Shown here: in pieces, positions 36,074 through 47,300 of the stretch | How positions within the stretch are numbered: position 1 is the stretch's first letter | Layout of the letters: each line of letters opens with the position of its first letter | Source: Trichostrongylus colubriformis | Lineage: Eukaryota; Nematoda; Chromadorea; Rhabditida; Trichostrongylidae | Assembly: GCA_963978905.1 (NCBI GenBank) | Contig: OZ022256.1 | Span: forward strand, 50,764,001-50,828,000 | Direction of reading: 5' to 3' | Length of the DNA: 64,000 bases | Notes under the pieces: generated by a model | Database searches by the model: none | What the model saw: only the letters and a program-made list of their open reading frames with translations | What the model was told of the DNA's origin: nothing | Made by a program: the position numbers and the translations under genes

Positions 36074-36521
36074 TATATTCACGTTCTGAGCCATATGATT
36101 AATCAGTGTCATTGAATGAGCAAGGTTTTTCAAGCAGAAATGTCACGTGACTCGGTTTCATGTTAATCAAATAATTGGTGAGACATAAAGGATGAAGCGT
36201 TGCGTAACATAAACCATTTTCCTGAAAATTTTGAGCAGTAGCGATGGTGATTCGAGCGCTAATAGGCGATGTGCATATTGAAAGGATATCTTTCATAGTT
36301 GGGCAGATAGCAGCTGATAAGATTAGAACGACGAAAGCATTCTTAGACACCAGTGAGTGGCAGTAAACGACCTCATGCGATTACGGGATCAATCGTGGTA
36401 TTGGGCGACTGTGGACGATACTGTACTTGAGTTTGCAACAGCAACAAGACTATCGGGATGGAAAAGTACTGTACACTATTAAGGCTAGCGAATATAACAA
36501 TTTGCCACGTGACTCAAATTT

Positions 36522-36676
36522 CAGGATGTCAGGATGGTATACCGTCTTCAGTGTCACAGTTTTATACTAGACGTTTTAAATGCGTATTACTTTGCAAATG
36601 ACGGTTGAATGGAAGTATGTCGTATGGTAGCATCAACAGTTGCATGACTACAGTGTACCATCTTGACATCCTGAAC
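36522..36676. repeat. Short inverted repeat with ACCATCCTG-type ends
   Basis: CAGGATGTCAGGATGGTATA near 36523 is opposed by GTGTACCATCTTGACATCCTG near 36654. Related TACACCATCCTGCCATCC boxes occur in each unit of the tandem repeat at 36893-37228, pointing to a shared origin. Confidence 0.55.
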
Positions 36677-36892
36677 TTACGGTCTTTGCTGCTTGAAGAA
36701 TCAATAATATACATTTTGTCTTCGCTGTCAGCGCCGTTTATTAATATTAGGAGTGGCTGCTTCTCTGTCTTTCGATTATTCAAAGGCCATTGTATGAGCT
36801 CTGCTCAGATGCCCTTTTAAGGCAGGCACGTGATTTGTACTGCGTTGTTCTTTGAAATACATTGACTCAAGGAGGAAAATATCTCCTCTCAA

Positions 36893-37228
36893 ATATGTTT
36901 CCGGAACGGAATGAAAGGTGGCTATAAAAAGACTATTGAGATTTGATCTTTGGTATTCCTATTTGCTCCATCTTTCCATCTCTGCTTATAAGTTCTCGGT
37001 TTACGGTACACCATCCTGCCATCCTGAGGGTACGGGATGAGGGATTCCTGTATCTTCTAAACGTATTTCCGGAACGGAATGAGAGGTGGCTACAAAAAGA
37101 CTATTGAGATTTGTTCTTCGGTGTTCCTATTTGTTCCATCTTTCCATCTCTGCTTATAAGTTCTCGGTTTACGGTACACCATCCTGCCATCCAGAGGATA
37201 CGAGATGAGGTATCCCTGGTATCAATGG
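36893..37228 (+). repeat. 168-bp tandem duplication, two units
   Basis: CCGGAACGGAATGAAAGGTG at 36901 recurs as CCGGAACGGAATGAGAGGTG at 37069. The following roughly 150 bp match closely, including TTCTCGGTTTACGGTACACC. Only a handful of differences are seen, so the duplication is fairly recent. Confidence 0.85.
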
Positions 37229-37384
37229 CGAGGGGCAAACCTGTCATGTAGTCTTCATTTGATGATCAAAAAATGCTAGCTTTCTTTGGCAATAGCTTGA
37301 AAAATCTCTCCGACAATGAAAATAAAAAATTTAGGATCATAACTTATGCTACTTTTGTAGGATACACTTTCACAATATAAACTA

Positions 37385-38762
37385 TTGGGTTGGGGAATAA
37401 GTCCTTGCGGTTTTTTTCAACCTCGTTTTTCACATTGTTTCCTTTATCTTTCAACGAAGCTTATATATGCTTTCGATAGGGCTTTTTTTGCTCTATAAAA
37501 TGATACTATCTGTTTTTCGATTCCTTTGACTACCTAGTATTTATGAGGTTTGGAAATGAAGTAAGCTGAAGGCAAAAAAGTGGCACTTGCGCACCTCTTC
37601 TTTCTCGTCTGCCATCGAGACCAAAAAATGAATGTGTATATGTTTCGATAGAGCTTTTTCAGCTCTACAGAATGGTACTACTCCTTATTCAAATTGCTCA
37701 ACTTTTTGCTGTTTTTAAGATTCAGAAATGCAGTACTCGCAAAGGTGTGCACTTTCGTTATGTTCCCTTCCTCGCCTACCATTGAGATTTGAGAAGGTGT
37801 GCATATATGCATTCGATAGAGCTTTCTTTGCTCTACAAGATGATACCACATTTCTTTTGTATCCTCTCATATTTTAGCATGTAAGGATAAGCTTCCACCT
37901 GTTTTTCAACTCGAAATTGCATAATCAACATGATTTTTTTTGGCAGAGTATTATGTATCATTCGATAGAGCTCTTTTCGCTCTACAAGATAATATTCACG
38001 GTTTTTGTTCAAATAATTTTTTGACAGTTTTTAGATCATTTAAAGTCGACGAAATCGAGCATTTTCGTCACATGGTGTCAAAAATGCTCGATTTCGTCGA
38101 CTTTTAAGTGATCTAAAAACTGTCAAAAAATTATTTGAACAAAAACCGTGAATATTATCTTGTAGAGCGAAAAGAGCTCTATCGAATGATACATAACACT
38201 CTGCCAAAAAAAATCATGTTGATTATGCAATTTCGAGTTGAAAAACAGGTGGAAGCTTATCCTTACATGCTAAAATATGAGAGGATACAAAAGCAGAGTG
38301 GCATCGTCTTGTAGAGCAAAGAAAGCTCTATCGAATGCATATATGCACACCTTCTCAAATCTCAATGGTAGGCGAGGAAGGGAACATAACGAAAGTGCAC
38401 ACTTTTGCGAGTACTGCATTTCCTAGTCTTAAAAACAGCAAAAAGTTGAGCGATTCGGATAAAAAGTAGTACCATTCTGTAGAGCTGAAAAAGCTCTATC
38501 GAAACGTACACACATTCATTTTTTGGTCTCGATGGCAGACGAGAAAGAAGAGGTGCGCAAGTGCCACTTTTTTGCCTTCAGCTTACTTCATTTCCAAACC
38601 TCATAAATACTAGGTAGTCAAAGGAATCGAAAAACAGATAGTATCATTTTATAGAGCAAAAAAAGCCCTATCGAAAGCATATATAAGCTTCGTTGAAAGA
38701 TAAAGGAAGCAATGTTAAAAACGAGGTTGAAAAAAACCGCAAGGACTTATTCCCCAACCCAA
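37385..38762. mobile_element. Giant 1.38-kb palindromic element, copy 2
   Basis: Same family and size as 28210-29590: 1378 bp, flanked by TA (37383-37384, 38763-38764), ends TTGGGTTGGGGAATAAGTCC and complement. The arms of about 689 bp pair nearly throughout around a 15-nt loop (38066-38080). Four GATAGAGC...GCTCTA mini-hairpins lie in each arm, near 37473, 37647, 37816 and 37963 and mirrored near 38160-38670. Compared with copy 1 the loop is in the opposite orientation, so the two elements lie inverted to each other. Copy-specific changes appear in both arms, for example GATAGGGC on the left and GCCCTATC on the right of the outermost mini-hairpin pair. Confidence 0.9.
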
Positions 38763-39527
38763 TATATAGTTTAACGTTCACGTCAAAAATAGTACAAGTA
38801 AAGATGCACTTAAGGTCGCTTAAATTCCTTCAATAGATCCAAACTTATTCATCTGTCCATGGATGTCACCGAGTAAATTGAGTTTGAGCCAATTTGAATT
38901 TTGTGAAAAGTTCGAATCAAGGGGCTTTTGAGTGAACTTTTCGAATCTCCTCGTATATCATTGCGTCGAATTTTAACGTGGCTTCAAAATCAGGGATTGC
39001 AACACTTTGCTTCGTCGCCGACCAGCCCGTAGGATTGGTTAATAAGAGGATCGACTGATGAGGCGCCCAGTGTCATTACGGTCGACAATTTCCACTGTTT
39101 CTGAATTTACAACGTCACAAATAACGTTTTTTGCTCCCTTATTTCTATTCAATGATTGAGCCTTGTGTGTATCAGAGTTGTTGAAGAGTTTTTCATGTTA
39201 TGTGCTCGATACTTCATTAGCTTTCATTCACAGATTTTCCAGTTTGATGCATTATGCCCGCAAAAATACGTGAAACATGACTCGGAATATCTTTTTTTTC
39301 ATTCTGGACTCATTGCATTCGAAAGTCGATAAGCGCCTTCTGTCCGGTATCACCTCTTTCCGCGATACAGTAGAAAGTTTCTTAGTGACTTGTCATGTCA
39401 GTGGAACGACTGCGCAGTGATGGCATTTCAGATAATTAGAATCCACCAAAAAAAACGGGCCCTGCCAGCCGCAGTGTTTCTCCATTGCCCCGAACTCTCG
39501 GGATTTCCTATGAAGGCAAGCAACATG
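38763..39527. other. No supported gene
   Basis: No exon, repeat or RNA gene is evident. Confidence 0.4.
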
Positions 39528-39740
39528 TCATGAATACATTTGGAAACTGGGCGAAACGGCCAGCCCTTTAGGTTGGTCGTTTGGGACGTATGGGGCGAAA
39601 GAGGTGAATGAAAGAGCGTCGTAATACGGCATGTGATGTGGCGCGAAGATAATGCTAAGGAAGTAGCCGCGGACAACCAATACTGATATCTTCAGAGGAG
39701 ATGGATACGGGTGGTTTGAAGATGGTGGCTGGCAGAATTC
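39528..39740 (-). CDS. Possible terminal exon, unidentified
   Basis: On the minus strand an acceptor-like AACTTAATCAG (ending at 39741) opens 70 codons to TGA at 39528-39530. The peptide includes LVVRGYFLSIIFAPHHMPYY and DALSFTSFAPYVPNDQPKGL. Third codon positions are rich in C, which suggests coding. A second minus frame across the same bases (39428-39676) is also open, so the frame is uncertain. No upstream exon or domain is identified. Confidence 0.25.
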   Translation of the reverse strand, partial: EFCQPPSSNHPYPSPLKISVLVVRGYFLSIIFAPHHMPYYDALSFTSFAPYVPNDQPKGLAVSPSFQMYS

Positions 39741-42593
39741 CTGATTAAGTTATAAGCTCAAGCAAGCACTTCTTAATTACCCGAGTTCAATCAAATAGAG
39801 ATTTGGAGTGCAGTGGAATTTTGTTCATTTTTTGAATTGAGGTTTTTCGCAACTTTGTGTGTTGCAAGGTGCGCCTTGGTTCCTTAAAAGAGTTCTACGA
39901 GTTGTGGTGGACACTCCGTTTGCCTGGATCGCTCTTACCAAGGAGTGTATCGTTTGCTTCACATTACCTCACATCACAGATCCGCGCGGTTCCGATCGAT
40001 ACGCCAGTGGTCGGGTGCGTCCGAAATTAGGTCCGCTGCAGAAGTCTTTGAGAAGGAGAACTCACCGATTTTGATATTTCTGATTTCGGATAGCTGCTGA
40101 TTATCGCCGCAGCCTGCCATGTGAAAACTACTAGATAGTTACTCCCGGAAAGCATGTGGTGGGGCTCGAGTCCCTCCGACACCGAAGGTTTTGCCCATTA
40201 CTCAGCATCCTAGTCGAAAACTTACCATTTTTTGTCAATTTTCGGCGTTTCTATTTCATTTTCCTTCACTGTCGCGTACTTGGCACCTCTTATTTTATTC
40301 GTAACAATCACCAAATTGCCCCACGCGGTTAGTCTGAAAAACTGGACTATTTTTTCGATGCACATTTGGCTACTCTTCCCCTTGGTGAATGACGATTTGT
40401 GGATCCTGTGCTCTTTTCGTTTTTTCCTGAACCGCAAATCCCTGCTACTCTCCATGAATATCAAAAAGTAGGGAAAATATTACCTTGAGGCCTTCTTTGC
40501 TGCTGTTAATTGGCTTATTTATTAAATTTCCCAAGAAATCCGATGAAATGAGGTTTGATATGGCAAGATAATGAGGTACCCAGTTGTCAATTTTAGTCTT
40601 ATGGGTACAAAAAGATGAGTGATGACTTACCATGCAATAAAGGCATGTAATGAAACAAAAAGGACAGCTTTGCCATTCCAACCTCAATCATCCTTATTGT
40701 AACATGTGAAGTCCACGGCGTATCCTGGAGGGTATTCATTGAATTTGAATTTTCTATAGAGAAATTTATGTTTCATGAACACTAAATAAGCTGTAGAACC
40801 AAGAATCTTCAGTGAACACGAGATACAAAAGCTATAGCAACTATGGAATGAACCGTGCTTATGTATTGTAGCCTTATGAATTTTTATGTCTTTTAGAAGC
40901 GATTGGATGGTTACATCGTTTGCATGTATCTACGGGTCCTATTAAAGCATTTTATAGGAACTTTTATGAATTTAGTGCGGTGCAGTTCGGCGTGGATTCT
41001 ACGTAATGGTTGACTAGAACGATGTACTTTCAAGATAGATCATATTAGTTATTCGACCGATAGAATTTTTTGTATGTTCATCATAATGACGTGGAGTGAT
41101 CTTAAGACCGGGACGATGGCCTTTGGAGCTAAATGTAAGCAGAAAAGAGATCGGTAGCGGGCTAGAGCCATGTAAAATAAACAACAGGATCATTTGCTAC
41201 GTTTCCAGACGAAGGCATGGGAGGGCTTTCACCGGAACTCAACAAAAGACATCGGAGATAGTCAAGCATGAGAGATGTTCTGATAGAATCGTCGTGGCGA
41301 GCTTTCCAGGATGACCACGCATTTCTGGATTTCTCGGTTAAACTGAATTTTGGCTTTTTTCCCCAGGTGACATCTGGAAGAGGTTGAAGATAATGGCAAA
41401 CATTTTCATCCTATTATTTGTGAAGCTATTTTATTCATATAAGCTTGATACATTTCTTGAATTTTTTGTTTTATATTTTAAGAATACTGGCTTCAGTAGA
41501 ACATAGAGTGCCTAGACTAGCTGTGGACCTTAAAAGGGCACATTCTGTAGAATGCACATTAGAATTCGTGCTGCGCCATGCATGCTACCAAGTTTCGGAA
41601 TCGTAGATGTATTTGGATGCACTCAGCCCACACATCGTGGAATTCGGGTCAGCCATTATTCAACTTTTTGTATGCCCCGTCAATTCCTACCAATTACGAA
41701 CTCCGTAGGGGAGTGGGTGGATAGGAATATCCAATAAGCTCGAATTTTTGTGGTCTGTGCGACTTTTGGTTCCGATTGCGTCTCGGTAATATCCTCTATA
41801 TGTATGTGGTAACAAGTTGGCGATCAACCATGGCAGCTAAGCTGGTTCATCTCCATTTTCCATTTGCTTTTCAAATGGAGGTGAAACGGAAATTCACAGT
41901 AATGCTTCTGTCATGGATCGAGCCATACGCTCAATATTCATTTGAATTCGTGGTGACGTTGGATTGCTCTTGTGTCCATAAAATGACTTATTAGGACATT
42001 TATTTGAAAATAAAATTTATATCTTCTAGTACTGCTCTAGTGACCTATGTCAAAAGATAAGAGGGCACAAATCCGAAAAATATGATTCGAGGGACTGTAA
42101 AGGCATCTTCCATTCCGGAAGGGTAGGCTGTCGCAGGAGAAAGCACCACTGTCTAGGAAATCAGCTGGACTATTTCAATAGCTATTCGATCATCTTCTAA
42201 GTGCGATAATATGTGCTCATTATAGCACCACTGTCTGTCATTTAGTAATAGGGCACAAATAGTTTTATTTATTATATTTGACATTATTTAACGTATAAAA
42301 CTTTATTCCACATATTTTATAACACTATATTTTATTGCTGTACTGTACATTAGTTTGTATTTTGCACTTTTTTTTTGTGCATTATCATACCGCATTGATA
42401 AGGTGCTTCGAAGCAGAGTCAGGACCCTTCTACCATCATCAGAAAATCTGAACCCTATGAAAAAATCAATTTTTTCACATTTTTTCATAAATTTTCTGCC
42501 AACACTTTTTTACTATTAGAATGACACCCTTCTTCAAAAACCTTTCTCTCTGGCATCGAATTATGAAAACATTACACACGCACTTATCCATTA

Positions 42594-42621
42594 ATTTATT
42601 TATTTACTTATTTATTTATTA
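42594..42621. repeat. TTTA microsatellite, imperfect
   Basis: TTTA units with one C interruption. Confidence 0.8.
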
Positions 42622-42975
42622 GGTTTTCCTAGTCATGTTTGATTCCTTATCTAATCAATTTTTAAACTCATTTTTTATATCGAAAAGTAGTGGCTTATTG
42701 GCGGTAGCGCGACGTCTTCTGTATCTGGCGAACGGGATTGAGGGGTAGAAGGGCTCATGGTCATTCTATGCAGTCCTCTCATTCTGGTTACAGTATTCCC
42801 AGGTTCCACCTCATTTAGTGGTACCCTCTTTTGAGGCTGTTAAATTTTGCAAAAGAGTGTTCTTCGACTGCAGAAAATGACTCAGTACGAAGTACGAAGA
42901 TTACTTGTCCGCGAGCGGTAGAAGTCAATTAGTAGAAGTTACATGCTATGACTGGCCAGTTCTGCCTTAGTTTTA

Positions 42976-43140
42976 ATGGCCTTTTCTGCCCAAATCGCTA
43001 ATCAACCACATCATCCACGCTTCGTGGTTATTATGCTGTTTGTCGTGTGTATTTCATGTCACATAGCTGCTGATGACATGACGATGAAAATTCCTCGTTT
43101 GATGTGCGATGGACCGCTTCGGTTGCGGACCGATTGCTGA
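42976..43140 (+). CDS. Small ORF with a hydrophobic segment, possible secreted peptide
   Basis: 54 codons from ATG to TGA. A hydrophobic run (FVVIMLFVVCISCHIA, about residues 16-31) is followed by ADDMTMKIPRLMCDGPLRLR and a final Cys. Starting at the internal Met (residue 20) would give a signal-peptide-like N-terminus and a two-Cys mature peptide. This is not homology: I do not recognise a family, and ORFs of this size occur by chance. Confidence 0.15.
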   Translation: MAFSAQIANQPHHPRFVVIMLFVVCISCHIAADDMTMKIPRLMCDGPLRLRTDC

Positions 43141-44348
43141 GTAATTACTTGCCGTCGTCGTTGTCGTTGTCATCGTCTCTGGTAGGTTTCCCTTGAGGGC
43201 TTCAGGTCCACTCAACATGTTGATAGGGTTGTCTTCATCGTTGCTACAGCTCTACGGACTACACTGAGGGAGTCAGACAAGGTCCATAATCATCTTGAGC
43301 ATCCAATTACGGTGAAACATTTCCAGCGCAGTAATTGCCACAAAGGAATGATCGGTCGGAAGTGGCTCATGACCTATTAGGTATAATGACCTTTGAAAGC
43401 ATTTCATACCCACAAAAGAAGGGTGGAGGCTATTGCAGAGGTAGAAGTTGTCATGTAATAGCTTACAGAGGATCAATATCGATCGATGATATCTATAGCA
43501 CAAAGATGATATCGTTTGATGAACGAGACGACAATATTATTGGTCCCTATGAAAAATTTATAATCAGCGCAGTCATGGAAAATTTTCAAAAAAAAAAATT
43601 GAAAATATGATAAAGAGTCAAAAAGTCATTATCAAGTGGTTTTTTTTTCGATTTTCATTCAAGGCTACATACTATGAGCAACGTCGTAGAAGTAGTGAAT
43701 AATGTCATCAAGGATACTGCACCATTTCGAAGGCTTCTATACTATATGTATAATATGACGATCGATACTGACCCATATTAAAGCAAAAATCTATTATTTC
43801 TTACATTTACAGTCGGCTGGCGAGTGCAGCTTCTGACTAGAGCTCTATCTGGTAGATGACTCAATGATTGGCACGAAATAAGGGCGCATTTTACCATAGG
43901 GCTAATCGTCGCGATGTCTGGCATTTCTAGAAGTTCAAAATTTCTTTCCAATTCATCCATGAGCCACTAATACGTTATGGAAGCTAATAGCACTGGCAGT
44001 TTCTGCAAAAGACGAACGCATGGCGTATCCTAGGGACATTGTTTAGTATGAAAAGCATGGTTTTCTACATTTTCACATTTAAAAGAAAGAAATGCTGTTG
44101 CGTAGCAACGGAGAATTGCCTATGCTGTGTAATTATTCCAATAATTTTTCAAAGAAATTCTTCGGATTTTGTTCCCATGGTATTGAGCCCATAACCCATG
44201 GTTAGGAAAAGTCAATAAAAGGAGAAGACAACGGAAGTCATCGTTTTCATTGGTGAAAGGTAATGCCACTCGAGGCTAAGGAGGGCAGGAGAAAAGTCGA
44301 AAAAATAAAAGAACTATACCTCTAGTTAATTAACGTTGAAAATTTCAG

Positions 44349-47300
44349 ATATGCATTCCCGGTGTCGCTGCCGCTGCTCTCTCAGCCGTGGTCTTTGCAA
44401 AAATGCGGCATTCATCTTTGGAGGTACGATTCAGTGAATTTTTCTACCATAATCTACACCATTTTGAGTATTGGGTCCTAACTTGGAATGTTTCCTATCT
44501 TAAACTATGCGTTCATCATTTTTGGATAATTTTGGTTTAATTGTTCGAGAGAATTTCTATCAGGGACTGATCGGATGCGCTACGCATCGGGGTTCCTTTG
44601 ATGTCGTGCTGGTACTGTGAAGGGGTATTCGATGAAGAAGATGAGTTTCGAGCAGGCGGAAGTACCTAGTCCACGAAAATTCGAGAAATACGATTCTTCT
44701 TTTCAACTAAATGCCGAGACACCTTTTTCCATGTCTTATGCATTCAAAAAATAGGTAGACCGTTGAGGGTCCCTCGACCACCTTTCTTTCTTCCCAAATA
44801 CGACCCCCATTCCAGAAACCAGAGTAGGCTGTCATGCAAATTAGTGTGTCAAGGTCGCATGATTGAGCATGATACCAAAATAGATAACTCACGAAGGAGT
44901 GAATTTTTGATTGCTTGTTGGTCTGGAGGGGGAAGGAAGATCCGATCGGGGATCGGATCCACGTAGTACCGCGCCCCTTGGCATTATATAATACAACGTT
45001 TGAATACTGTTTTCATCTGTCTTCTGTACCAACGTCAAAATAACGAGTGAAATCTGTTCGGTGACCATCAACTTTGAGAACTATAAAAAATTTCTTGAGG
45101 AGGTCATTCCAGGTGCTGCTGTGCGGATTGTCGCTATTTGACGTATTGGTGCTATCCTCGACATTGCTCATCTATCCAGCAATGAATGCTTGTCAAAATG
45201 AACCGAATCCAGTGAGCTAATTTCTTTTTTCTGTGCCTATTCTGTTTTCTAAATGGCAGCAGTATTTATACCTGTGAATAACGACTTCGATCTTCGACAT
45301 TTGTTTCAAAAAATTTGAAAATAAAGCCTTTTGAATGGGAACGCTCTATCATTTAATCTACGCTTTTTCCAGTCCCTAAACTTCATTCTTTCTCCAAGTG
45401 ACTTTAGACATTAATATGCAATTATTAATGCGATTTTGGTATCCGGCTGTGCTAAAAGCGGTCAAAGACGGTTTTGCTGCAGAATTTGCCCTGACAGAGA
45501 TCACTTTTTGAATGAGTACCCGGATTATTAGAAGAGTGTACTAATAGGTGGCCTTTTATATGAAAACGCCTCCTTGATTAAAGCCTAATCGCCTCACTGA
45601 CAAAAGATTTATAATTAGTGATCATTGGAATAATCTGTGATCTTATGCTGGTCTTATGCTCTTCAATGGCCACATCAAGAATATCCTATTGTGCACAAAA
45701 GTACCAAAAAAATAAAAAATTCCATGATTGGTGGAGATCGATATCTCCAGATTGCGCCACGCATCCGAATTCCATTCTGATTCCTTGGATCATTCGATAT
45801 GTAATGCATTTCAACCTTCCAGTACCATAATAAGTCTACATATATGTACAGATATGTATTTTGTAGGTAATATGAGAAAATAACATATGTACGGTAATCG
45901 CAGTAGATTTCGCAGTTAATACTAGGTGTCAAATGCAGCTCTGAGTTCTGTGAATGCTTGTAGCTTATATATGTACGCTGGACATTCAGGCCTGATTTAG
46001 AAAATTTCCCTAATTAGTTTTTTTTTGCAGATTGACAGCAAAGTGTGTCACTTTTTCTGGCGATCCACATTAATAGCCTATCCGTTCTCACTGATTGCAC
46101 AAGCAGGTATGCATTCATCTCTGAAGTTTTCTTTCAAATTTTTAATACGTATATTTGTCCTGAATCTTTCGATCCAAGTTTCCAACACTCAGTAAAAGAC
46201 GTACGGATGGGATGTTCCAAATATTGAGGCTAAATTTAAAAATTGAAAACAAAATTTTTGGAAACAGAAAGATATTCTATAATAATGTCGGATAGCTGAG
46301 TGAAGAGTTCTGTAGTGGATACTTTCAGGATGCGCCGCGCATTTAGTTTTCTTACGGATCCTAAGGGGCATTCAAAAAGCGCCTCTCTCATGCGAACCTG
46401 AAAATTCCCTAGGGTTCAATTACATGATGCTGGAAATATCTCGCTATACTTTTTGAACTCAAATGAGTGTGTGTAGATCTGTGACTATCGAGAATCTCTT
46501 CTATACCAATGCGCTACCCCCTTCTCCCTTAAGAAATGGATTTATGTGCTACTGTCCTTTTTTATATGAGAGCAGTGCAAGCAGTGCATTCGTTTTCTGT
46601 AAACAATACAAACATTTGCTAACTATGCGGCATATTTACATACAAACATACATACATATGTAGTATTTCTATTGTTTAGGATCAGTGTGGACATGTGTGG
46701 TGATTGCGTTCGATCGCTTTATAGCTGTGTTTTTTCCAATTCAAAAACGGGTCTGGGCTACTCCACGAACATCAACGATTGTTATTTGTGGAGTTGCACT
46801 ATTCAGGTTGGCACGATTATTACATATACTCGAAAATAAACAAATAGTCTAGAAAAATTATTTGAAATTGAATATACAAAGAGCCACTGAGTAGATATGC
46901 AGAACACATATAAACTGGATGCGGCTCATTCAGTATTCCATCGGATCTTTTAGCTTTTTCTACAGTTCAGCTTGCCGATGGTTCCATTGAAAAAATATCA
47001 TTAACTAATTTCAGTCTGCTGTTCAAGTTACCGGCGTTTTTTGAGATTGTTCTCAACGAATCCGGTCAAATAATGCCGTCATCACTGCGGCTTGATCCAA
47101 CTTATCAGCTGATTTATATGACTTATATGTATGTCATATTCATTCTGCTGATACCGTGGACGGTGATTATCGTCGTGAATGCGATCGTGATTCAGAAGGT
47201 ACTTTTAGTTGGAGTTTCATATAGTTCATTTCAGCAGGACTTTGGCTGAAGAACTTATACGCGCGGCCGCGAGCGTTTGCGTCACGACTTCGCATCTACG

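Larger units (their letters stand above)
39741..44348. other. No firmly supported gene; likely upstream region of the GPCR
   Basis: The missing first exon(s) and promoter of the plus-strand GPCR should be here or further upstream. I searched for an ATG exon ending in a phase-0 donor and did not find a convincing one. Two short ORFs are noted: minus 39974-40120 (48 aa, MAGCGDNQQLSEIRN start) and plus 42976-43140. Confidence 0.4.

Noticed and set aside
28210..38762. CRISPR-like array from the regularly spaced GATAGAGC motifs
   Set aside because: The motifs alternate in orientation around a palindrome centre, the spacers are themselves paired arm sequence, and the host is a eukaryote.
43072..43181. 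Candidate first exon for the GPCR ending CTG|GTAGGT in phase 0
   Set aside because: The frame has no Met and is preceded by two stops with no acceptor in between, so it cannot supply the start.
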